From the NCBI GenBank assembly GCA_022825945.1, contig JAJDVS010000090.1, positions 1-46,589 on the forward strand: DNA of 46,589 nucleotides. Direction: 5' to 3'. Below the pieces are notes generated by a model. The model was not told the DNA's origin and did not search any database. It saw only the letters and a list, made by a program, of their open reading frames with translations. Source of the DNA: Pseudomonadales bacterium (GTDB taxonomy: Bacteria; Pseudomonadota; Gammaproteobacteria; Pseudomonadales; Pseudohongiellaceae). The translations under genes and the position numbers were made by a program. Of the stretch, positions 7,879-17,125 are shown piece after piece. Numbering within the stretch: the stretch's first letter is position 1; each line of letters begins with the position of its first letter.

Positions 7879-8742
7879 ATGCGCCGCTTCAAGTCCGCTC
7901 TTGTCATGCTCTGCTGCGTCCTGGCCCTGCCCGCCGGGGCGCAGCAGATCCTGCAATCGAACCAGACCTGGTCCGCGGATCTCGTGCGACCCGCGGGTCA
8001 GCCACTGATTCCCCTGTTCGACGGCTGGTGGACCAACCCCGACGGCGCCCATACGCTCTGCTTCAGCTATTTCACCCTCAATACCGGGCAATCCTTCGAT
8101 TTGCCCAGGGGCGAACTGAACGAGTTCGACGAGCGTTTTCCCGACGCCCTGGTGCCCACCCATTTCGATCCGCTGCCGCCGGCCTACCGTCATGTGTTCT
8201 GCGCCTTCACCGTCGATGTGCCGGCGGATTTCAGCGCCGACGACCGCATCGTCTGGCGGCTTACGAGCAATGGCCAGACCCTGGAAGTCCCGGGCAAGAT
8301 CATTCCGCCCTATGTCATGGATGAACCCGCCTCGGGCGGCCGCGGCGATATCGCGCCGCTGGTGGCGCTGGAGGAGGACGGCGAGGCCGTTCGCGGCCGG
8401 CGCGGCATACAGCTTCACGGGCTTGAGGCCCGGGTCGGCGAGCCGCTCACCCTGCGCGCCTGGATCGAGCACGAGGAGCCGGAAATCTGGGTTGGCTGGG
8501 CGCATCACAGCGGCGCCGGCAGCGTCGGTTTCGACAATCGCGAATACGATTTCGCGACCGGTTCGGGGCCGGCCACGGTGCGGGCGACTTTCAGCGACCC
8601 GGGCGAATACGTCATCCGCATGCAGACCATCGACGACATCGCCGCATTCGAGTTTTACTGCTGTCACACCAACGCCTGGTTCCATGTTACAGTGAGCGAT
8701 CAGGCGTTCCTTGCCCCGACAACCCGCAGGACCAGACCATGA
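7879..8742 (+). CDS. Secreted protein of unknown function, first gene of the copper/PQQ operon
   Basis: The product is 287 residues with a signal peptide ending near PAGAQQ. No catalytic motif is recognised. The C-terminal part reads like a beta-sandwich domain (ATFSDPGEYVIRMQTIDD) and ends with a striking YCCHTNAWFHVTV, with adjacent cysteines next to a histidine; WAHHSG lies about 45 residues earlier. These could bind metal or form a disulfide, but that is inference. ATG 7879 follows a good ribosome site (GAGGGA at 7867-7872). Its TGA overlaps the next start (8739) in an ATGA arrangement, so it is probably translationally coupled to the copper enzyme and may act as its partner or chaperone. 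Confidence 0.75.
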   Translation: MRRFKSALVMLCCVLALPAGAQQILQSNQTWSADLVRPAGQPLIPLFDGWWTNPDGAHTLCFSYFTLNTGQSFDLPRGELNEFDERFPDALVPTHFDPLPPAYRHVFCAFTVDVPADFSADDRIVWRLTSNGQTLEVPGKIIPPYVMDEPASGGRGDIAPLVALEEDGEAVRGRRGIQLHGLEARVGEPLTLRAWIEHEEPEIWVGWAHHSGAGSVGFDNREYDFATGSGPATVRATFSDPGEYVIRMQTIDDIAAFEFYCCHTNAWFHVTVSDQAFLAPTTRRTRP

Positions 8743-10094
8743 ACAGAACCACGAAAATCGGCATCCGGCTTGGGCTGCTTGCCAGCGTGGGCGCCGCAGT
8801 TTCCGGTATCGCCTCTGCCCAGGATGGCCTGACCTATTCCCGTGACATCGCGCCGATCCTGCAGGAGAAGTGCGTAAGCTGTCACAACCCGGAAGGCATC
8901 GGCCCCATGCCGCTGATGAACTATCAGCAGGTCCGGCCCTTCGCCTTCCTGATCAAGGACCGCACGAGCAAGCGCATCATGCCGCCCTGGCATGTGGATA
9001 CCGGCATCGGCATCCAGGATTTCAAGAATGACGCTTCCCTCGGCGACGATCAGATCGCCAAGATTTCCGCCTGGGTTGACGCCGGCGCCCCCGAGGGGGA
9101 TCCGGCGGACATGCCGCCGCCGCTGGAATTGCCTTCGGGCGGCGACTGGCAGCTCGCCGAACAACTCGGCCCGCCCGACGTCATCGTGCGCTCCCGCCCC
9201 TATGACGTCATCGCAAACGGCCAGGATCAATGGTGGGAGCCGCGGGTCGAATTCACCGGCCTCGACAAGGAGCGCTGGCTGCGCGCCGCCGAGTTCAAGC
9301 CTTCCTATCCCCTGGGCAAGAAAGTCGTGCATCACGGCCACGCGGTGCTGATCCCCGAAGGCGAGCAGCGCTCGGTGGGCCTGGCGCGCTATGGCGTGGG
9401 CAAATCCTGGGAAGTCTATCCAGAAGGCACCGGCATGCGGGTGCCGCCCAATGGCATCATCGCCTGGAACCTGCACTATTTCCCCATCGGCGCCGAAGCG
9501 CCGCAGGACGTGGTTGAAGTCGGTCTGTGGTTCTATCCCGACGGCGTAACCCCGGAGCTGGAAACCGTGGGCGAAGCGCTGTTCCGGGTGGACGGTCTCA
9601 ATGGCATGGCCCGGGGCCAGGACATCGTGATTCCACCCCATGGGTATCAAGTGCTGCAAGGCACCCATGTGCTGGACGGGCCGGCGATCATCCACAGCTA
9701 CCGGCCCCACCTGCACATGCGCGGCAAGGTCATGACCATGGAAGCCATCTACCCCGATGGCAGGCGCGAAGTGCTGAGCCAAGTCAACAAATATGACCAC
9801 AACTGGCAGATCGCCTATATCTACGACGATCACGCCAAGCCGCTGCTGCCCACGGGCACCGTGCTGCAATTCACTTCGGTGTTCGACAATACCGCCAACA
9901 ACCCGATCAATCCCGATCCGGAGCAGTGGGTGGTGTTCGGCCGCCGGGGCGTCGATGAAATGAGCCACGCCTGGGTTGGCATCACCTATGTCAATGAAGA
10001 AGAGTTCGCCCAGGCGCTAGCCCGGCGGCGGGCGCAGCAGGAAACCCTGAGCCTTGACGATGGGCAAGCTTTGACGCAATCAGGGAATCGATAA
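8739..10094 (+). CDS. Cytochrome c / type II copper monooxygenase-like fusion
   Basis: The 451-residue exported product has a signal peptide ending near ASAQ. Residues 30-120 are a small cytochrome c domain with heme motif CVSCH (45-49) and likely distal Met81 in IMPPWH. The rest resembles copper type II, ascorbate-dependent monooxygenases (peptidylglycine/dopamine hydroxylase fold). Candidate ligands match the PHM pattern: HH at 198-199 and H246 in NLHYFP for one copper; H324 and H326 in HLHMRG plus M408 in DEMSH for the other. All expected ligands appear present, so it is probably an active hydroxylase. The substrate is unknown. It overlaps the previous gene by four bases and ends two bases before the next, so the three are one operon. 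Heme fused to the copper domain suggests electrons arrive from a protein donor. Confidence 0.85.
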   Translation: MNRTTKIGIRLGLLASVGAAVSGIASAQDGLTYSRDIAPILQEKCVSCHNPEGIGPMPLMNYQQVRPFAFLIKDRTSKRIMPPWHVDTGIGIQDFKNDASLGDDQIAKISAWVDAGAPEGDPADMPPPLELPSGGDWQLAEQLGPPDVIVRSRPYDVIANGQDQWWEPRVEFTGLDKERWLRAAEFKPSYPLGKKVVHHGHAVLIPEGEQRSVGLARYGVGKSWEVYPEGTGMRVPPNGIIAWNLHYFPIGAEAPQDVVEVGLWFYPDGVTPELETVGEALFRVDGLNGMARGQDIVIPPHGYQVLQGTHVLDGPAIIHSYRPHLHMRGKVMTMEAIYPDGRREVLSQVNKYDHNWQIAYIYDDHAKPLLPTGTVLQFTSVFDNTANNPINPDPEQWVVFGRRGVDEMSHAWVGITYVNEEEFAQALARRRAQQETLSLDDGQALTQSGNR

Positions 10095-10096
10095 AG

Positions 10097-12253
10097 ATGC
10101 CTCGCGCAGGCGTACTGGTGTTGGCGGGCTTGCTTGCCGCGCCAGGTTTCGCCCAGCAACTGAACCAGGCCGGCTACCAAACCGAACAGGCCGAGCGCGG
10201 CGCGGAATTGTACCGGCGGCACTGCGCCGCCTGCCACCTGCCCGACCTGCAGGGCGCATTCGAAGCCGTCGCCCTGGATGGCGGCAATTTTGTCGACAAC
10301 TGGCGCAATCGCACGCCGGGGCAGATGCTCGACCTGCTGCGGCGCACCATGCCCACCCAGGCGCCGGGCTCCCTGAGCGATGATGAGTACGTCGAACTGA
10401 TCGCCTTCCTGCTGCGGGCCAATGGCGTTGACGCCAGCACCGATGCCCTGGCGGCGAATTCCTCCGGGGTGCTTTTCCCCGGCGGAGAAAGCGGTGAATC
10501 CCTGCCCTCGCGAACGCCGGTTCCCGGGCTGGCGGGCACGGCGCCTTCGCCGGAGTCACGCAATGCCATTCCCGAAATCGCCACCATCTACCGCACCGGG
10601 CGCGGGCTTACCCGGACCTGGAGCGAGGCCGAAGCCTACCGCGACGTCAGCATGGCGGAACTGACCGACCCCCCCGCGGCGGACTGGGTCTGGTGGCGGC
10701 GCACGCCGCAAAGCCAGGGCTTTACGCCACTGGATGAGATCAATACCGGAAATGTCGCCAATCTCGGCCTCGCCTGGGTCTGGGGCATGGAGCCCGGGCG
10801 CAGCCAGCCGGCGCCGCTGGTGCGCGACGGCATTATCTACCTGCCCAACTACGGCAATGTGGTGCAGGCGCTCGACGGCCGCAACGGCAATCTGCTGTGG
10901 GAGTACCGCCGCCAGTTTCCCGAGGGCGAACGCCCCGGCTATCTGCTGCGCACCCTGGCGCTGTGGCGGAATCTGATCTATGTCGCCACCACCGACGCCC
11001 ATCTGGTGGCCCTGGACGCCCGCACCGGCGCCGAAGTCTGGGACGTGGAAATCGCCGACAACGCGCTGGGTTACTCCAATACCAGCGGACCCATCGTGGC
11101 CGACGGTGTGGTGGTCAATGGCATCACCGGCTGCGGTCGCTTCTTCGAGGATAGCTGTTTCATCAGCGGACACGATGCCGCAACCGGCGCCGAACTCTGG
11201 CGCACCTACACCATCGCCAGGCCGGGAGAACCCGGGGGCGATAGCTGGGGCGACCTGCCGCTGGAATTCCGCGGCGGCGGCGATGTGTGGATGACGGGAA
11301 GCTGGGACCCGGAACTCGGCCTGGTGTTCTTCGGCACCGCCCAGGCCAAGCCCTGGATGGCGGTAAGCCGCGGCCTCACCACCGAAGACGCCGCGCTGTA
11401 CACCAATTCCACCCTTGCCCTGGACCCGAGCGATGGCCGCCTGGTCTGGTACCGCCAGCACGTGCCGGGAGAATCCCTTGACATGGACGAGTCTTTTGAA
11501 CAGGTGCTGGTGGACCTGTTCGATGAACCCTGGCTGCTCACCATAGGCAAAAGCGGCATCCTGTGGAAACTCGACCGCCGCACCGGCGAGTTTCTCGGCC
11601 TGCAGCAGACGGTATTCCAGAATATCTTTTCCGAAGTCAATCTGGAAACAGGCGACGTGCGCTACCGTGACGATATCCGCAACATGCGGGTGGGAGAATG
11701 GCTTTCGGTCTGCCCTTCCACCGCCGGCGGCCACAACTGGCAGGCCAGCGCCTATCATCCGCCCAGCCGGCAACTCGTGATTCCCCTGAGCCAGTCGTGC
11801 ATGGAGATGTCGCCCAGGGAGATCTCTTTCGAAATCGGCTCCGGCGGCACCCAGGGGGACCGCATGTGGATGGAAATGCCCGGCACCGACGGGCAATTCG
11901 GCAAGCTCGCGTCCTATGACGTGGAATCCATGCGCGAGCGGTGGAATATCGAACAGCGGGCGCCCTTTCTCACCGCGGCCCTGGCCACCGCCGGCGGCCT
12001 GATTTTCATCGGCGATTTCGACCGCTACGTCCACGCCATCGATGTGGCCACCGGCGAGACACTCTGGCGCAGCCGCCTGGCGACTTCGGCACAGGGATTC
12101 CCCATGAGCTATGCCGTGGACGGCAAGCAATACGTGGCGATTCCCGCCGGGCGCGAAGGCGGCAGCCCCTGGCGCATCGGCAATTTCCTCGCTCCAGAAT
12201 TGCGCAGTCCCGATGGTCATAATGCGCTGTATGTGTTTACCCTGAATAACTGA
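10097..12253 (+). CDS. Exported cytochrome c / PQQ-type beta-propeller dehydrogenase
   Basis: The product is 718 residues with a signal peptide ending near GFAQQ. A cytochrome c domain comes first (CAACH at 43-47, probable distal Met85 in TMPTQAPG). A quinoprotein propeller begins near residue 195 ([24 protein letters not shown]), with blade motifs [32 protein letters not shown] and [15 protein letters not shown]. The family oxidises alcohols or aldehydes with PQQ and passes electrons to heme. The GAELGVRG stretch that supplies a calcium ligand in methanol dehydrogenase appears replaced by [14 protein letters not shown], and the GNPAPWN stretch by GTAQAKPWM; cofactor binding may therefore differ or be lost. 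It starts two bases after the copper enzyme ends and probably works with it. Confidence 0.85.
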   Translation: MPRAGVLVLAGLLAAPGFAQQLNQAGYQTEQAERGAELYRRHCAACHLPDLQGAFEAVALDGGNFVDNWRNRTPGQMLDLLRRTMPTQAPGSLSDDEYVELIAFLLRANGVDASTDALAANSSGVLFPGGESGESLPSRTPVPGLAGTAPSPESRNAIPEIATIYRTGRGLTRTWSEAEAYRDVSMAELTDPPAADWVWWRRTPQSQGFTPLDEINTGNVANLGLAWVWGMEPGRSQPAPLVRDGIIYLPNYGNVVQALDGRNGNLLWEYRRQFPEGERPGYLLRTLALWRNLIYVATTDAHLVALDARTGAEVWDVEIADNALGYSNTSGPIVADGVVVNGITGCGRFFEDSCFISGHDAATGAELWRTYTIARPGEPGGDSWGDLPLEFRGGGDVWMTGSWDPELGLVFFGTAQAKPWMAVSRGLTTEDAALYTNSTLALDPSDGRLVWYRQHVPGESLDMDESFEQVLVDLFDEPWLLTIGKSGILWKLDRRTGEFLGLQQTVFQNIFSEVNLETGDVRYRDDIRNMRVGEWLSVCPSTAGGHNWQASAYHPPSRQLVIPLSQSCMEMSPREISFEIGSGGTQGDRMWMEMPGTDGQFGKLASYDVESMRERWNIEQRAPFLTAALATAGGLIFIGDFDRYVHAIDVATGETLWRSRLATSAQGFPMSYAVDGKQYVAIPAGREGGSPWRIGNFLAPELRSPDGHNALYVFTLNN

Positions 12254-12272
12254 CCTGCCTCACTTTTCCTGA

Positions 12273-13625
12273 ATGACGCTACTGGATGCGGAACAAAACG
12301 TCTGGACCGTAAGCCGGATCAACCGGCTGGCCCGGCAGCTTGTGGAAGAGGGCTTTTCCGGGATTCGGGTGGAAGGCGAAATCTCCGGGCTGAAGAAATC
12401 GGTTCCGGGCCACTGGTACTTTACCCTCAAGGACCGCAACGCCCAGCTTGACTGCGTCATGTTCCGCGGCGCCGCCTCCCGGGTTCGCTTCCACCCCGGC
12501 GACGGGGACCGGATAACCGTCCGGGGAGACTTGACGATCTATGAGAGCAGGGGCAGATTCCAGCTCAATGCAACCGCCATGGAAGCCGCCGGCGCCGGCG
12601 AGCTGCGCCGGGCCTTCGAACTCCTGAAGGCCCGCTTGCAGGCCGAGGGCCTGTTCGAGAGCGACCGGAAAAAACCCGTGGGGACGGGCTTCCGCCACAT
12701 CGGGCTGATTACCGCGGAATCCGGCGCCGCCCTGCGGGATATGCTCAGCGTTTTCCGGCGCCGCTTTCCCGCCATCCGCCTCACCCTGATTCCCGTCGCC
12801 GTCCAGGGCGAGCTGGCCCCGTCCCAGATCTGCCAGGCCATCGAGGCCGCCAACGCCCTGCGTCACAAGCTCGGCCTTGAGGCCCTGATTGTGGGCCGCG
12901 GCGGCGGCTCAGCCGAAGACCTGCAGGCTTTCAATGAGGAAAGCGTCGCCCGGGCCATCTTCGCCAGCGAATTGTCGGTGACCAGCGCGGTGGGGCACGA
13001 AATCGATTTCAGCATTGCCGACTTTGTGGCGGACCTGCGCGCCCCCACTCCCTCGGCGGCCGCCGAACTGATGAGTCCCTCGCAGCAGGAATACTCCGAC
13101 CTGCTGCGCGCGCAGCTCGGCAAGCTGCAAAACCGCATGCGCCAGCGATTCGAACAGCAGCGCGACCGCCTCGAGATCACCGCCAGACGGCTGCGCAGCC
13201 CCGGGAGAAGACTCCGGGACCACGCCCAGACCCTGGATGATTTCAGCCAGCGAATACAGCGCGCCGCCAACGCCTTGCTGGGCGGCAAGCGCCAGCGGTT
13301 CAAGCTGCTGCGGCAGGGGTTGAAACACAATTCTCCCCTGCGGCGGGTCGAGCAATTGCGGCCGTTGCTCGCGGATGCCCCGCCGCGCTTGCGGCGGGCG
13401 TTGCAATCCCGTGTCCAGCGCGATGCAAGCCAACTCGAATCCCTCAGCCGCAGCCTTCACGCCACCGGCCCGCTCAACACCCTGGCCCGGGGCTACAGCA
13501 TTACCCTGGATGAATCGAACCGAGTGGTCCGCAGCGCGGACGGGGTTAGCCCCGGCGCCCGCATCACCACGCGCCTGGCGGATGGAAATCTGCATTCCAC
13601 GGTTGTCGAAGGCGAATCCAGATGA
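12273..13625 (+). CDS. xseA: Exodeoxyribonuclease VII large subunit
   Basis: With XseB (not in this window) it degrades single-stranded DNA in both directions. The 450-residue length is normal. The N-terminal OB-fold includes VEGEISGLKKSVPGHWYFTLKD (about residues 33-54, quoted only as landmarks VEGEISG and HWYFTLKD). The catalytic region has IVGRGGGSAEDLQAFNEE (about 206-223) and GHEIDFSIADFVADLRAPTP (about 243-262). A long coiled-coil C-terminal region rich in Arg and Gln follows. It begins 19 bp after the quinoprotein gene and may be co-transcribed with it. Confidence 0.95.
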   Translation: MTLLDAEQNVWTVSRINRLARQLVEEGFSGIRVEGEISGLKKSVPGHWYFTLKDRNAQLDCVMFRGAASRVRFHPGDGDRITVRGDLTIYESRGRFQLNATAMEAAGAGELRRAFELLKARLQAEGLFESDRKKPVGTGFRHIGLITAESGAALRDMLSVFRRRFPAIRLTLIPVAVQGELAPSQICQAIEAANALRHKLGLEALIVGRGGGSAEDLQAFNEESVARAIFASELSVTSAVGHEIDFSIADFVADLRAPTPSAAAELMSPSQQEYSDLLRAQLGKLQNRMRQRFEQQRDRLEITARRLRSPGRRLRDHAQTLDDFSQRIQRAANALLGGKRQRFKLLRQGLKHNSPLRRVEQLRPLLADAPPRLRRALQSRVQRDASQLESLSRSLHATGPLNTLARGYSITLDESNRVVRSADGVSPGARITTRLADGNLHSTVVEGESR

Positions 13626-13683
13626 GAGTTCCCGCGCAATACCGGCTGGACCCAAAACCTTTCCTGGGAGAAAATCACACCCC

Positions 13684-14400
13684 ATGAACCGACGCGAAAA
13701 ACAGCGGCAAATCCGCCAGGCCAAGCAGCAGGCGGCAAAACAGAAACAGCGGCGGCGGCAGGTGCTCGGCAGGCTCGGCCTGTTCGTGGCGCTGCCGGCG
13801 TTGGTATTGCTCGTGGTCTGGGTATTGGTGACCCAGGGGCCCACCTATTCCCCGGTGGAAGTGGCGCCCAATGATCATATCCGCGGCGACCCGGCGACTC
13901 CGGTAAGCATCGTGGTGTACGCCGATTTCCAGTGCCCCGCCTGCGCCACCGAAAACCAGCTCATCGCGCGGCTCTGGTCGCGCATTGAGGATCGGGCGCA
14001 CCTGATTTTCCGGCACTATCCGCTGACGGCAAGCAATCCGCACGCCTGGACCGCCGCGCTCTACGCCGAAGCCGCCGGCCGTCAGGGAAGCTTCTGGGAA
14101 ATGCACGACTCCCTCTTCGTCAACCAGCCGGTGTGGTCCTTCCTTCCCGATGTGGAAAGCGAATTCGAAAGCTATGCGGAAAATCTGGAACTCGACCTCG
14201 ACCAGCTACGGGCCGATGTGGAAAGCGAGGATGTCATCGCCAAGGTGCGCGGCGACCAGCGTGGCGGCAATTCCGCCGGCGTGCGCTCAACGCCGGTGAT
14301 GTTCATCAACGGCCAGCGCGTGGCCCAGTTGACCGCTTCCCGCATTCTGGATCTCGTGGACCAGCATTTCCGGGAAGCCGCGGGAGACGCGGCTCCCTGA
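13684..14400 (+). CDS. Membrane-anchored DsbA-family thiol:disulfide oxidoreductase
   Basis: The 238-residue product has a strongly basic cytoplasmic start (KQRQIRQAKQQAAKQKQRRR), one membrane helix at about residues 30-50 and a periplasmic thioredoxin-fold domain. The active site is FQCPACATEN (CPAC, about 85-88). The cis-proline loop is STPVMFING near residue 202. It should make or rearrange disulfides in exported proteins; the nearby cytochromes and the cysteine-rich secreted protein are plausible clients, but that is inference. ATG 13684 is chosen because it starts the typical basic anchor; the same frame is open upstream across the xseA end but is not conserved-looking. It is followed by the hairpin/repeat module at 14410. 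Confidence 0.88.
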   Translation: MNRREKQRQIRQAKQQAAKQKQRRRQVLGRLGLFVALPALVLLVVWVLVTQGPTYSPVEVAPNDHIRGDPATPVSIVVYADFQCPACATENQLIARLWSRIEDRAHLIFRHYPLTASNPHAWTAALYAEAAGRQGSFWEMHDSLFVNQPVWSFLPDVESEFESYAENLELDLDQLRADVESEDVIAKVRGDQRGGNSAGVRSTPVMFINGQRVAQLTASRILDLVDQHFREAAGDAAP

Positions 14401-14409
14401 TCCAGGAAA

Positions 14410-14470
14410 GCGATAATGAAAAACTCCACGGATGGAATTTTTTCGCGAATTCCTACGGCGCAGGCTCCTA
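14410..14470. repeat. Hairpin plus repeat A (copy 3) module at convergent gene ends
   Basis: GCGATAATGAAAAA then CTCCACGGATGGAA, the same terminator-like hairpin as at 5529-5561. It is followed by GCGAATTCCTACGGCGCAGG and CTCCTA (repeat A, 14445-14470). In this copy repeat A is in the opposite orientation to the copy at 5574, relative to the shared hairpin. It lies between the convergent DsbA-like and TPR genes and includes the latter's TAG stop (14468-14470). Confidence 0.75.
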
Positions 14471-15910
14471 GGGAATCGGCTCCGCCGCGGCGAGATAGCT
14501 GATGATGCCGGAAGCCGCGTGCGGCTCGCCGTCGGTAAGGCCAGGGCGGAACCGCAGCCTGCCCAGATTGCGCACCAGCGGTTCGGTTTCCCGATAAACC
14601 GGATACTCATCGAGTTCAATCAATTGCAGATTCTGGGCGACTCCCAGGGCGTTCTGGCGACGCCATCCCGGCCGGGTCTCGATGGCTTCCGCCGCGGGCA
14701 GGTCGAAGGAAAACAGCGCCACCACCTGCCAGTCGTTTGCCTCATGCAGACCCAGGGCGCGGGCGGAAAGCGAAGGCGACTCCAGCGGTTGCAAAGAGTC
14801 CTGATCGTAAAAAATCTTTACCGGAACGCCATCCTCGAAAGCTTCCGGCGCGTCGGTCGGCTCGCGTTCCCTGGCGGCCAGAGCCTTGGCCACGCTGTCG
14901 TGAAAGCGCGCCTCGGGGATCAATGAAGGCGAGGCGAAAAGCTCGTCCACCTGTTCGCGCGGCACACCCGCCGCTAGCAGCATCCGGTGCGCCTGACGAT
15001 AGGCTTCGAGAGCCTGCTGCTTACGGTCGAAGAGCAATCGCCAGTCGGCCTGGTACAGCTTGACCATGGCCAGGGCTTCGGAAAGCTCCTCCTCATCCTC
15101 GCCGGCGTAAATCTGCCGCATCTGCTCGATGTAGCGCATGCCGCTGACCCGCAACTGGTTCAGCGCCCGCTCCGGCGGCAGAACCCGTTCCATGGCGTAT
15201 CCGTTGGAAGAAATTTCCCGCCCGCCCCGGGTTCGCAGGGTCTGGCCGGTACTGCCGCCCTTGTTGATGGCGCTGGCCTGGAGATACATGATCCGCAACT
15301 GCTCGTAGATCAGGCCCGCCTTGCGCTGTTCCAGCCGCGGCCAGATATTGTCGGCAACCGCCAGGGCGATCCGGCTGCTCCACGCCGCCCGCAGGTAGTG
15401 GTAACCCTGGTTCTCTTCCTCGTCCTCGGTAATGCCGCGCATATGCATTTGCGACAGTTCCAGCATGCCGCGCATCATGTTCTGGTCGGGCCAGGAATAC
15501 TTGTTGAGGTAGAACCAGATGATGTGGTCCTGCAGCTTGCGGGCTTCGCGCCAGTTGCCGGAATTGATGTGGTTTTCGATCTTGCGGTGGAGGAAGGGAA
15601 GCTGGGTCTTGGTGTACAGTCCCTCCTCGATGCGCACGATCTGCTGGGCGCGGTCGAGGGTGGCATGGGCATCGAGAAAGCGATCGAGCTCCATGTAGCG
15701 GTCAGCCATGCGCGACAGGGGCTCCACGAGTTGCGGGCCGTGATAAATCCCCTGGGCTTCCAGGCGATTCAGGTCCCCTTCATACAGTTCCAGATCGCGC
15801 AGGGCCTCCTCGATACCGGCGTCCTGGGCGGCAAGCGGCGCTTGCGCCAGCGTCAGCACTGGCGCAATCAGCAGTGAAACTCTTCGACCAGACAATCGCA
15901 CATTCAGCAT
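14468..15910 (-). CDS. Exported TPR-like protein of unknown function
   Basis: The product is 480 residues with a signal peptide ending near PLAAQD. The body is largely helical with tetratricopeptide-like periodicity (LEPLSRMADRYMELDRF, AHATLDRAQQIVRIEEG, AWRLLFDRKQQALEAYRQ-type segments), suggesting a periplasmic protein-protein scaffold. The last 110 residues change to a beta-rich domain containing VPVKIFYDQDSLQPL and a TonB_C-like or SPOR-sized segment that I cannot assign. No catalytic motif is visible. It is transcribed away from the dehydratase and reads into repeat A, which provides its stop codon and the sequence after it. Confidence 0.75.
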   Translation of the reverse strand: MLNVRLSGRRVSLLIAPVLTLAQAPLAAQDAGIEEALRDLELYEGDLNRLEAQGIYHGPQLVEPLSRMADRYMELDRFLDAHATLDRAQQIVRIEEGLYTKTQLPFLHRKIENHINSGNWREARKLQDHIIWFYLNKYSWPDQNMMRGMLELSQMHMRGITEDEEENQGYHYLRAAWSSRIALAVADNIWPRLEQRKAGLIYEQLRIMYLQASAINKGGSTGQTLRTRGGREISSNGYAMERVLPPERALNQLRVSGMRYIEQMRQIYAGEDEEELSEALAMVKLYQADWRLLFDRKQQALEAYRQAHRMLLAAGVPREQVDELFASPSLIPEARFHDSVAKALAAREREPTDAPEAFEDGVPVKIFYDQDSLQPLESPSLSARALGLHEANDWQVVALFSFDLPAAEAIETRPGWRRQNALGVAQNLQLIELDEYPVYRETEPLVRNLGRLRFRPGLTDGEPHAASGIISYLAAAEPIP

Positions 15911-16059
15911 CCGAAGCGGAATGGAATCTATCTTGCATAATTTGGCGGATTGGGTCCAGTGCCGAGGATGTCCACAAAGCCATTGCTTGCCTGGAGGAAC
16001 AGCCTGCGACAGGCAATGTCGCAGTGAGTTGAGAGACTTTCAACGGCGATGACGGAAAT

Positions 16060-17061
16060 TCAATCGGATGTCTCTTCCAGGCAGCTTGTGAGTAAATCGC
16101 TGTCGATGTTTCCGCCGGAGGCGATGATTACGACGGTTTTGCCCCGCACCGGGAGTTTGTTGTGGAGGATGGCGGCCAGAGCCACGGCGCCGCCGGGTTC
16201 GAGTACGAGCTTCAGGTGATGGAAGGCATAACGGATGGCGCTGCGGACTTCGACTTCGCTGACAGCCAGAAATCCGCCGACATTGGCCTGGTTGATGGGC
16301 CAGGTGACTTCGCCGGGGGTCGGCGCGGTGAGCGCGTCACAGTGGGTGGAGATTCGGGTTCTGAGCTTGAGGCGACGCCCCGTCCGCAGCGATTGGCGGT
16401 GGTCGTCGTAGTGTTCGGGCTCGACGCCGTAGATCGCTGTGGCGGGACTGAGTTCGCGCACTGCCGTCGAGACGCCGGCAAGCAGGCCGCCGCCGCCACA
16501 GGGAGCGAGCAGGATGTCCGCCGTCAGCTCGAGTTGCTCAAGTTGTCTGACGATTTCCAATCCTGCCGTGCCCTGGCCGGCGATGATTTTCGGGTCGTCG
16601 AAAGGCCGCACGAGGATGGCGCCGGTTTCCCCGGCGATTTGTTCGGCGATGTCTTCCCTGGATTCGCTGGCGCGGTCGTAGGGGCGGATGGCGGCGCCCC
16701 ACCTGCGGGTGCCTTCCCGTTTCGCCCGCGGGGCGTCCCTGGGCATGACGATGGTGGCGGAGACGCCAAGCAGGTGGCCCGCATAGGCGACGCCCTGGGC
16801 GTGATTGCCGGAAGAAAAGGCGACCACCCCCCTGGCGCGCTCTTCCGGCGATAGCTGGCTGAGGAAGTTGCAGGCGCCGCGGAACTTGAAGGCGCCGACA
16901 TGTTGCAGGCACTCCGCCTTGACCAGCACCCGGGCGCCGAGTTCCCGGTCGAGGACGGCATTGCCCAGCAGGGGCGTTAGCAGGGCGACGCCCCGCAGGC
17001 GTTCGGCGGCGGCTTCGATATCCTGGAGGGAAACGGAAGCGCTGGCTGTTCCCTTGTTCAT
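16060..17061 (-). CDS. PLP-dependent threonine/serine dehydratase (or serine racemase-like)
   Basis: The 333-residue product is a fold-type II PLP enzyme. The Schiff-base lysine lies in HVGAFKFRGA (about residue 58). SSGNHAQGVAYA binds the substrate carboxylate, PCGGGGLLAG the PLP phosphate, and ASGGN is near the end. These signatures fit threonine deaminase, serine racemase or hydroxyaspartate dehydratase. The C-terminal ACT regulatory domain of biosynthetic IlvA is absent, so a catabolic or racemase-like role is more likely. The start ATG 17061 gives the usual N-terminus; upstream in-frame sequence looks non-coding. It lies 64 bp downstream of der on the same strand. The 149-bp gap to the next gene (15911-16059) shows no clear feature. 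Confidence 0.9.
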   Translation of the reverse strand: MNKGTASASVSLQDIEAAAERLRGVALLTPLLGNAVLDRELGARVLVKAECLQHVGAFKFRGACNFLSQLSPEERARGVVAFSSGNHAQGVAYAGHLLGVSATIVMPRDAPRAKREGTRRWGAAIRPYDRASESREDIAEQIAGETGAILVRPFDDPKIIAGQGTAGLEIVRQLEQLELTADILLAPCGGGGLLAGVSTAVRELSPATAIYGVEPEHYDDHRQSLRTGRRLKLRTRISTHCDALTAPTPGEVTWPINQANVGGFLAVSEVEVRSAIRYAFHHLKLVLEPGGAVALAAILHNKLPVRGKTVVIIASGGNIDSDLLTSCLEETSD

Positions 17062-17125
17062 GTAGCGATTCTCGCTGCGTTTTCTCTGAAAAAAATCCCT
17101 CCTGGAATGCTCCGCCCCGGCGCCT

